A model generated the notes under the pieces. It worked only from the letters and a program-made list of their open reading frames with translations, did no database searches and was not told the origin of the DNA. From positions 1 to 5,062 of the forward strand of contig JAAUTT010000432.1 in the NCBI GenBank assembly GCA_012031335.1: 5,062 nucleotides of DNA, written 5' to 3'. Every line of letters starts with the position of its first letter. The stretch's first letter is position 1. The position numbers and the translations under genes were made by a program. Below, piece by piece: positions 1-5,062 of the stretch. Origin of the DNA: Bacteroidales bacterium. GTDB lineage: Bacteria; Bacteroidota; Bacteroidia; Bacteroidales; JAAUTT01.

Positions 1-362
1 CCCTTAGATATAAGTATGATTTTATCATTCAACAACACAAGATTAGTGGAATCAAATCTATAGTTTGACTTGATAAAATATGAATTTGTTTCTTTCTTAT
101 TCGGGTAAATATCATAAACTTGATGATCCTCCATTCCGAAATAAAAAATTGATGATTGAATAATAACACTATTCCTATCATCTGCCAAGAATAGCATGAG
201 AAATTTATGGTTCTTCTGACAATCACTCACCAATTGTCCAGAATTAATATCCTCCAAATATTTTGTGTTTACCCAATAATCAATAGAATCATTTGAATCA
301 TTCGCAAAACAGGAACTCGTTATCGCCAAAGAAACATAAAAAATCACTAAGTAATTGCTCAT
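1..362 (-). CDS. Exported protein of unknown function, 3' end cut off by window edge
   Basis: An open frame runs from ATG at 362-360 to the left edge with no stop, giving about 120 residues. The protein begins MSNYLVIFYVSLAITSSCFA, a hydrophobic signal sequence with only one polar stretch. The Cys at residue 18 could be a poor lipobox (ITSSC lacks the usual Leu at -3), or signal peptidase I could cut after CFA. The rest is soluble and mixed in composition, with acidic stretches (NDSNDSIDYW) and a likely beta-rich middle (SVIIQSSIFYFGMEDHQVYD). I do not recognise a family. The start is supported by the signal peptide beginning right at this Met. Repeat copy A ends 44 bases upstream and may carry the promoter. 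The gene is almost certainly real: 120 codons without a stop in such AT-rich DNA, with protein-like composition. Its function and full length cannot be seen. Confidence 0.75.
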   Translation of the reverse strand, partial: MSNYLVIFYVSLAITSSCFANDSNDSIDYWVNTKYLEDINSGQLVSDCQKNHKFLMLFLADDRNSVIIQSSIFYFGMEDHQVYDIYPNKKETNSYFIKSNYRFDSTNLVLLNDKIILISK

Positions 363-405
363 TGTCTTTTTTTAAATTGCCCACAACATCCATATAACAT
401 TATTA

Positions 406-526
406 CCATTATATCACCATTACTCAATACCTCCAAACCTCCAATTTCCATTTGTAAACGTAAGCAAATGCCAGCAGGTGATTGTAATTACCTGGTATCA
501 ATTTCATATCATAGGATATCATCAGG
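406..526 (-). repeat. Dispersed repeat, copy A
   Basis: Read on the minus strand, this stretch aligns without gaps to copy B (3288-3409) at about 75% identity over 120 bases, counted by hand. Weaker similarity extends some 30 bases further on the upstream side. Conserved blocks are CCTGATGAT at the start, TACAAAYGGA in the middle and GTAATGGTGATATAAT at the end. The end block contains TGATATAAT, which looks like an extended -10 element, 46 bases before the start codon of the gene at 362. One frame of both copies reads similarly (NLMI.YDM.. in A, NLMIYHDME in B) before hitting stops, so a decayed coding origin is possible. No terminal inverted repeats or target-site duplications were found. 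The rest of the 363-616 gap holds nothing I recognise. Confidence 0.7.
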
Positions 527-616
527 TTTGTTGTTTGGAATTTCCGATTGGTGCAATTTACAAAATAGGATGGGTATTTTACAATTAGGTTTTGAAAAAT
601 AATAACAAAACATGAG

Positions 617-1063
617 CTATAATCGTGTTTTAATTATTTCTATTTTTTTATTTGTCCTTTTTGCTGTAAATATTATACATTCCCTTTCAATTGCCATAGT
701 TCGTATACCTTTTGGCTCCTGTATCACAATATTTATAATCATTTTATCTGCAGTCTCATAAATATTCCCGATTTGAAATCTATATCCACCTGTCCCAAAA
801 CTTTCATTTATTGCAATAACATATAAATTATTAAAATATACGTTGGGAACGGGCTCATATAAACCAAAAGCTGCGATCCAATAATCTTTTAAACCGGAAG
901 TGGTTTTAATTATATAATCTCCAGGATCAATTGCACTGTAATAGTGGCCTTGTTTCAGTATTGTATATGGACAATTTGTTTTTAAAGTATCATGTGCCTG
1001 CCCATACATGTAGAATATAGTTAAATTGCTTAAAAGCAGCGTTATTAAAATTTTTACTTTCAT
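617..1063 (-). CDS. Small secreted protein with a PrcB-C-like domain
   Basis: The frame encodes 148 residues. Residues 1-23 form a signal peptide (MKVKILITLLLSNLTIFYMYGQA) with a plausible signal peptidase I site after GQA, so the mature protein should be periplasmic or outside the cell. Residues 78-148 resemble the C-terminal domain of PrcB, the stabilising partner of the dentilisin protease complex. A beta strand is followed by FGTGGYRFQI (89-98), then a second strand (KMIINIVIQEP, 107-117) and a final strand near the end (ECIIFTAKR). The GTGGY turn is the best landmark. In that family the domain assists or binds a secreted protease. A link to the M28 peptidase just upstream (1337-2616, same strand) is tempting, but it rests only on proximity: 273 bases and a structured element separate them. 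The start is the first Met and gives a good signal peptide. The family call is by pattern only; the residues 24-77 are unrecognised. Confidence 0.8.
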   Translation of the reverse strand: MKVKILITLLLSNLTIFYMYGQAHDTLKTNCPYTILKQGHYYSAIDPGDYIIKTTSGLKDYWIAAFGLYEPVPNVYFNNLYVIAINESFGTGGYRFQIGNIYETADKMIINIVIQEPKGIRTMAIERECIIFTAKRTNKKIEIIKTRL

Positions 1064-1181
1064 AAAATCAATATTTAACTTTACGTTACAAATATTATTC
1101 CAGTTAAATTACCTTAAAAAAGCTGATAAGAATCAAGTAGTCAATGATAAAAAAAACCAGAATCAAATTAAATTTATTTTC

Positions 1182-1329
1182 TAACGATAAATTGTGCGAC
1201 TAGTGGCTGCTTGCGTGTCATTTCCCTTCTAAACCGCTACGCAACAACGAACGTTTAGTTTAACCTAACCTCTCCGATAAAGCGCAGGCAAGCAACGCTT
1301 TATCGGTGGCTGAGTGCAGGAGGTCGTTA
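1182..1329. other. GC-richer structured intergenic element, weakly attC-like
   Basis: Between the M28 peptidase stop and the PrcB-like gene lies about 148 bases of roughly half G+C, in surroundings near one third. It is bounded by the inverted hexamers TAACGA (1182-1187) and TCGTTA (1324-1329). Inside are the 11-bp hairpin at 1274-1306, an inverted pair CTAAAC/GTTTAG (1229-1234, 1253-1258), an inverted pair TGCTTGC/GCAAGCA (1208-1214, 1288-1294) and a direct repeat GTGGCTG. Outer CTAAC and CGTTAA boxes around a foldable core recall integron attC recombination sites, but the R-box consensus is not fully met on either strand and no integrase is seen. A dispersed intergenic repeat or an RNA-level 3' structure are equally possible. 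It does not appear to encode protein. Confidence 0.4.
1274..1306. repeat. Perfect 11-bp inverted repeat (hairpin)
   Basis: CCGATAAAGCG at 1274-1284 is exactly complementary to CGCTTTATCGG at 1296-1306, with an 11-base loop. Weaker outer pairing (TTAAC at 1260-1264 with GTTAA at 1326-1330, and CCTC with GAGG) could extend the structure. It begins about 30 bases after the peptidase stop codon and may shape the 3' end of that transcript. It is not a classic intrinsic terminator: no T-run follows the stem on either strand. Confidence 0.75.
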
Positions 1330-1336
1330 ATCCCTT

Positions 1337-2146
1337 TTATAAATTGTCAAAGAATTTAATCATCAAAGTGTTATAGTCGACAAATTCTGTAAGGGGCAGC
1401 GTTTCATATTTGTCATAAACGTCATGGTATGCCTGAATTCCACCTTGCGTGTAAATATAAAAACATGGGACACCCTTTTGATAAAATAAACAATGATCGC
1501 TAATACATGCTGCTCCACGAATATCAACTTTCGGTAACAGGTTATGTTCTGTATTTATTTTGGTCAACAAATCAAATTTGTCCTTATATACACTTCCATT
1601 TACAACCCGAATTCCTTCTTCTCCTGTTCCGGCTAAATCAAAGTTTACGAGAAACTTGATTTTTTTTAACTTAAACATTGGGTTTTCCGTAAATTCCTTT
1701 GCACCAAAAAGTCCTATTTCTTCAGCTGCCAGACTAATAAATACAATTGAATATTTTGGCTGGTTCTTGTTATAATAGTTTGCCAAGTTTAATATCATTG
1801 CTATTCCGCTTGCATTATCATTAGCACCGGGAAAATATGTGTCTGTCCCCATTTTTCCCAGGTGGTCGTAATGTGCTGTTACAACAATAAATGAGTCTGG
1901 TTTTAAACTTCCTTTTATATAGCCAACAATATTCTGGGTTTGATATTTATCAATAAATTTATTATCAATTTTTAATTCAACTGAATTCAAACCTTTCAAA
2001 TCAAGCTCTTTATTAATTATTATAACAGGTCGGACATTCAATGTTACTGAGTTGTCCCATGTTAGTTTTTCTTTTGTGTATATAATAACACCCTTACAAG
2101 GAATTTCAATACTATATTTGAGATAAGCAATAAACTCATCTATCAT
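1337..2146 (-). CDS. M28 family zinc peptidase, catalytic part (separate frame)
   Basis: These 269 residues hold the catalytic domain of an M28 (aminopeptidase Y/S-like) metallopeptidase, which removes N-terminal residues from peptides using two zinc ions. The full set of active-site motifs is visible: AHYDHLG (H92, first zinc ligand), PGANDNASG (D110, bridging ligand), AAEEIGLFGA (E142 catalytic base, E143 ligand), NFDLAGTG (D170) and YHDVYDKYETL (H241). The SDHCLFYQKGVP segment (216-227) is also typical. The piece has no signal peptide, and its first 70 residues look like the end of the lid or PA-like region rather than a natural N-terminus. Its ATG overlaps the stop of the upstream piece as ATGA. 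Adding one base at the junction joins the two into a 426-residue protein of normal family length. It is therefore either the distal half of a frameshifted gene or a translationally coupled second chain that would lack its own export signal. Confidence 0.9.
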   Translation of the reverse strand: MIDEFIAYLKYSIEIPCKGVIIYTKEKLTWDNSVTLNVRPVIIINKELDLKGLNSVELKIDNKFIDKYQTQNIVGYIKGSLKPDSFIVVTAHYDHLGKMGTDTYFPGANDNASGIAMILNLANYYNKNQPKYSIVFISLAAEEIGLFGAKEFTENPMFKLKKIKFLVNFDLAGTGEEGIRVVNGSVYKDKFDLLTKINTEHNLLPKVDIRGAACISDHCLFYQKGVPCFYIYTQGGIQAYHDVYDKYETLPLTEFVDYNTLMIKFFDNL

Positions 2147-2616
2147 TTATTTAATTCATTGTTATCTTTTGATTTAATCGTATTGTCAATCAAAACAAAG
2201 TTATCTTCAGCTGTTTGAATTAAATTAATAAACTTTTCTTTTGTATTGATTCCATTCCTATCTGTTTTTACGACATTGATTTTCCCTTTTATGCCCGGAG
2301 AGGAAGATTCAATGAGATAATCAATTCCTGGCTTCAAAACTTCTCCGTTAATTTTTACTAAAACCTCATTGGGAAATGTATTAATGGAGATATTGAATTT
2401 TTGATAATACGATTTCCCAAATGGAAGTAATCCAAATCGTTTATATTCGTTCGAAATATATTCCGCTGCCAGTATATTCCCATTTTCGGTGTAGCCTCTT
2501 CCTTTAAATTCAGGCGATGCCAGTTTTTGAACAATTGTTTTTGCATATTCAATGTCCTGAGAATACAAATGTGCACTCAGCGTGAGTAAAATAAGCAGAA
2601 TGTTAAATCTTTTCAT
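2143..2616 (-). CDS. M28 family peptidase, N-terminal part with signal peptide
   Basis: From the Met at 2616 this piece encodes 157 residues. Residues 1-20 (MKRFNILLILLTLSAHLYSQ) are a signal peptide with the SQ ending common in Bacteroidota. The N-terminal M28 signature follows: LASPEFKGRGYTENGN (32-47), AAEYISNEYKRFGLLP, then a YYQKF strand. Residues from about 80 to 150 correspond to the inserted PA-like region of secreted M28 peptidases. The frame ends NNELNK then TGA, overlapping the ATG of the catalytic piece. The piece has no metal ligands and cannot be active alone. An in-frame Met lies 63 bases further upstream, but the added residues (MRSNAAIILPSSLVAIKKTT) would bury the signal peptide, so the Met at 2616 is preferred. 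I expect this to be the 5' half of one gene disrupted by a single-base loss near 2143-2150. Confidence 0.85.
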   Translation of the reverse strand: MKRFNILLILLTLSAHLYSQDIEYAKTIVQKLASPEFKGRGYTENGNILAAEYISNEYKRFGLLPFGKSYYQKFNISINTFPNEVLVKINGEVLKPGIDYLIESSSPGIKGKINVVKTDRNGINTKEKFINLIQTAEDNFVLIDNTIKSKDNNELNK

Positions 2617-2791
2617 ATCTGTTGTTTTTTTAATAGCCACCAACGATGATGGTAAAATTATTGCAGCATTAGAACGCATAATCTTATCGGTACGTAAAAC
2701 AGCTTGTTAAGGGTAAAAATTTTTCAATCTGCAAACTCCTGCCGTTTTAATTTTACCGTATGCAGCGGTTACTATTATTTTATAAACATTT

Positions 2792-3213
2792 TTAAATCCA
2801 GCTAGGAATCTTACCTTCTGATTCCCATTTTTTACAATTTTCTTTGTGTTTATTATAATCACCAAAACAAAGAGCATCTAATATCTCTTGTCTGGTTATA
2901 TTTAAATTGTCAAGTTTTTGCTTAATCAAGTCAACATGCTTGTCTACAAATATTTCAAATCTTTGGTAAGCCCAAATATATTTATTCTCAGTGTCAATAT
3001 TCTGAAATTCCATTGGTAAATCATATATGTCGGTTCTTAAAATTAATCCCATAAATTCATTGGGCAATTGCCTATGGTCAAAAATAAAAGGAACTGAAAT
3101 TGATATCACATCAGTATCACCGATTATGTTAGTAACACCATTTACTTTTAATCCATATTTTTTAATTGTCCATATCGACTTATGAAAGTTGATATAATCC
3201 TTTTAGAGTCCAT
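2792..3213 (-). pseudogene. Unrecognised soluble protein gene, frameshifted near its start
   Basis: The main open part encodes a protein-like sequence ending KKWESEGKIPSWI. Its frame stays coding-like upstream of the GTG at 3109 (KVNGVTNIIGDTD precedes VISISVPFIFD) but has no ATG there. The start lies in another frame at ATG 3213-3211 (MDSKRIISTFISRYGQLK), which then stops at NMD*. The two frames meet at a run of six A on the minus strand (T6 at 3158-3163). One extra A gives a continuous 140-residue protein reading ISRYGQLKKYGLKVNGV across the join. No signal peptide or membrane segment is present, so the product would be cytoplasmic. The C-terminal third is rich in charged residues and likely helical (YQRFEIFVDKHVDLIKQKL). 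I do not recognise a family. Without correction, a short product from GTG 3109 (105 residues) is the alternative. Repeat copy B ends 75 bases upstream. The homopolymer location makes an assembly error a serious possibility. Confidence 0.65.
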
Positions 3214-3287
3214 ATATAAAAATTCAAAAGTATTGTCGCATAGCGTATTTATTAAGGTTGCTGCTAAACATTTTATATATAATTATT

Positions 3288-3409
3288 CCTATTATATCAC
3301 CATTACCCAAAACCTCCCCACCCTTTAAATCCGTTTGTAACCGTTCGAAAATGCCTCCAGTTGTTTGAAATTACACAGTATCGCTTCCATATCATGGTAA
3401 ATCATCAGG
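3288..3409 (-). repeat. Dispersed repeat, copy B
   Basis: This is the partner of copy A (406-526), about 75% identical by hand alignment and in the same orientation. As with A, its last conserved block (GTAATGGTGATATAAT) faces the start of a minus-strand gene, here 78 bases before ATG 3213. Unlike A, the gene downstream is frameshifted. The frame NLMIYHDMEAILCNFKQLEA continues upstream as an open stretch, which hints that the repeat derives from, or overlaps, an old coding sequence. No transposase or terminal repeats are attached. Confidence 0.7.
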
Positions 3410-4607
3410 TTTGTAGTTTCCGGTTGTGTAAAATTTATGTAATCATTTATCAGCCCCAATATACAAAATCGAAAGAAATAAACGAACAATACAAGGTGAC
3501 CTAAAGTTAATCAGGTTTTAACCCAACTTGCGGCAAAAAAACATAAAATTAGGTTAAAATTAAGCTTTTATTGGCTTTAATTAGAGTTTTCTTGGAATCC
3601 CACTTAAACATCAGATAATCAATACCAGGTCCTTTCAAAATGCATTTGTAGTACACAATTGGGTATTGATTTTTGATAATGAATATATTACATTGCATCC
3701 ACTTAGATTTTTTTATCCAGAAACATCTATTCTGAATCAAAACCACATGAAAACAACTGGAATTATGGTTAATCAGAACAAAAAAAGAAAAAATCTGTAG
3801 TACACAAACCTGAACTTGTCTAATGTCAATTCATTGATATTATGTATAATATAAACACCATAGCTGCAAAATGGGATAAGGTAGTTATATAATCAAATAC
3901 AATTCACCTTTATTGTTCTATTGTCCAAACGTATAAAATTTTCCAATTGTGTCTGGTGAATTTTTATTTTATCAATAAATACAATCAAATTGAGAATCTA
4001 TAACACTTTAGTTGATTTTTTTTAGAATTAAAATACTTATAGTAAAATAATCCGAAATCGTTTCACTTATTGCATAAGCCAATAAAGTCAATGGTACTTA
4101 CTCTCTATCTGATTTACCTTCGCTCGTAAGAGGAATATTATCAACTAAGAATACAATTAATCCAGTTCGGCTTCCATAAATTATCTCTGGTATTGAAAAT
4201 CTTTATTGTTGCTCTGTCTGAATCCTGTTATTTACAAAGAATAATTAATCAATAAGATGCAAATCAAAGAAAAGTAAGCAGCAAAATCAGTAAATTATAT
4301 CCATTAATCACTAAATACCATTTATTTGTCAATTACTTAACCTAATGTGATTTGATGTAATCATTTTTCACTAATATTCAACAAAAAATCCAGGTATTGT
4401 ATTAAAATAACATTAACTGTTATTCGTTTTGTTAATTATGTTACAAAATCTAATTTTTATGTATTCCTTATTATAAGTGAATATAATGATTTTATAAACC
4501 CAAACACATGTTTTAGTTTGATTGTAAAGGTTATCGATTTTTTTCCCAATGTTTAATCCTAATTTTTATTTTATTTCACATTTTATTAAACTTTAAATCT
4601 CAAAATT
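3410..4607. other. Long AT-rich divergent intergenic region, no confident gene
   Basis: About 1.2 kb separates the minus-strand genes from the plus-strand lipoprotein. I found no tRNA, rRNA, CRISPR or complete gene. Weak signals only: a minus-strand frame open for about 93 codons (3549-3830) whose only starts are a GTG at 3746 and internal Mets; and a minus-strand stretch at 4008-4202 with protein-like composition (YGSRTGLIVFLVDNIPLT) interrupted by TAA at 4100-4098. There is also a 12-base direct repeat TGTAGTACACAA at 3647-3658 and 3796-3807, and an inverted pair AATTCACC/GGTGAATT (3901-3908, 3955-3962) followed by a T-rich tract. These fit decayed genes, but chance cannot be excluded. The promoter of the lipoprotein must lie at the right end; I see no convincing match to the Bacteroidota -33/-7 consensus. 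Confidence 0.5.
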
Positions 4608-4978
4608 ATGAAAAACATTTCTTTATTACTCTGCGGTTTATCCGTCATTTGTTTAATAGCTATTTCAGCCTGCGAAGGTAAAGAAGGACCGGAAGGGCCT
4701 GCAGGAGCAACAGGGCAACAGGGCCTCAGGGAGTGCCCGGTAATGCAAATGTGGTATTGTATAACTTTGGAGAAAAAACATTTACTAGTTCGACTTCTTA
4801 TCCATTAGCCGGAATTACAACCGGTTATCTTGATTCGTGTATTGTTTATGCATATTATAAAGTTTCAGCAGGCTCATCGTATTGGTATCCGGTTCCAGGT
4901 ATAGGTGCGGGTAATGCTTATGAAGTACGCAGCTATTTTTTCAAATTCAACTTATTTTGTAAAGTAAGCCATCGGTAA
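4608..4978 (+). pseudogene. Collagen-like (Gly-X-Y) lipoprotein, frameshifted
   Basis: Translation from ATG 4608 gives a lipoprotein signal peptide with lipobox ISAC (Cys22), so the mature protein would be lipid-anchored to a membrane. Six glycines then fall at exact three-residue spacing (G24, 27, 30, 33, 36, 39: EGKEGPEGPAGATGQQG). This is the short collagen-like linker seen in many Bacteroidota lipoproteins. The frame then turns into LRECPVMQMW and stops at 4808. The next frame carries the true continuation, VPGNANVVLYNFGEKTF. One extra C in the CC at 4724-4725 joins them as QQGPQGVPGNAN, keeping the triplet rhythm, and gives 123 residues to the TAA at 4976. The C-terminal part is beta-rich (SGSSYWYPVPGIG-like pattern at about 4880-4915). 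The tail after YEVRSYF looks odd and more lesions may follow up to the window edge, so the original protein was probably longer. Function is unknown. Confidence 0.75.
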
Positions 4979-5062
4979 AGTACACTATCACTATCTTTAG
5001 CTAGGTTTCCAGTTTTGAGGAAGGAGTTCTGATAACTTTTTAGCTTTATGGTCATGTATTCG

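Noticed and set aside
29..226. 65-codon minus-strand open frame beginning MIVRRTINFSCYS
   Set aside because: It is a shadow of the signal-peptide-bearing frame that runs from 362 off the left edge; the longer frame has better composition and a sensible start.
1089..1097. TAATATTTG as a -7 promoter box for the PrcB-like gene
   Set aside because: The spacing inside the box is off by one from TAnnTTTG and there is no clear -33 TTTG.
1274..1306. Intrinsic terminator for the M28 gene
   Set aside because: The stem is strong but no T-tract follows it on either strand, so it is listed as a hairpin only.
1560..1775. Plus-strand 71-codon open frame
   Set aside because: It is antisense to the conserved catalytic core of the M28 peptidase.
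2358..2576. Minus-strand 72-codon frame MHICILRTLNMQ
   Set aside because: It is an overlapping frame inside the N-terminal M28 piece, which has family motifs; this frame has none.
2617..2679. Longer N-terminus for the M28 N-terminal piece
   Set aside because: The added 21 residues would precede and mask a clear signal peptide starting at MKRFNILL.
3549..3746. 65-residue minus-strand protein starting at GTG
   Set aside because: It has a rare start codon, no recognisable motif and an AT-driven composition; kept only as a possible relic, not as a gene.
3647..3807. 12-base direct repeat TGTAGTACACAA as element ends
   Set aside because: It is short, in AT-rich DNA, with no transposase or inverted ends around it; chance is likely.

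Overview
The window looks like a piece of a Bacteroidota (Bacteroidetes) chromosome. The DNA is AT-rich and no start codon has a clear Shine-Dalgarno sequence. Most recognisable proteins are exported, with short signal peptides. The M28 peptidase and the Gly-X-Y lipoprotein are types common in that phylum. This assignment is inferred from style; there is no rRNA or other marker gene.

Layout, left to right. Positions 1-362 (minus) hold the 5' part of an exported protein that runs off the left edge. Positions 363-616 are intergenic and contain repeat copy A (406-526). Positions 617-1063 (minus) encode a small secreted protein with a PrcB-C-like C-terminal half. Positions 1064-1336 are intergenic; they contain a GC-richer, strongly structured element (about 1182-1329) with a perfect 11-bp-stem hairpin. 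Positions 1337-2616 (minus) encode an M28 zinc peptidase split into two reading frames that overlap by ATGA. The upstream piece carries the signal peptide and the downstream piece carries all the metal ligands. Positions 2792-3213 (minus) are an unrecognised soluble protein gene broken by a one-base frameshift in an A6/T6 run. Repeat copy B (3288-3409) lies just upstream of it. Positions 3410-4607 are a long, very AT-rich divergent intergenic region with only weak hints of decayed reading frames. Positions 4608-4978 (plus) are a lipoprotein with collagen-like Gly-X-Y triplets, also broken by a one-base frameshift.

Nothing points to a multi-gene pathway. The shared theme is exported proteins of unknown role scattered among non-coding DNA, repeats and broken genes. 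Three genes in about 3.6 kb (1337-4978) are each restored by adding a single base. Either this is an accessory region undergoing gene decay, or the assembly carries indel errors; the sequence alone does not decide. The most distinctive non-coding signals are the two homologous repeats A and B and the structured element between the peptidase and the PrcB-like gene. Both repeats sit in the same orientation just upstream of a minus-strand gene, and both contain TGATATAAT.
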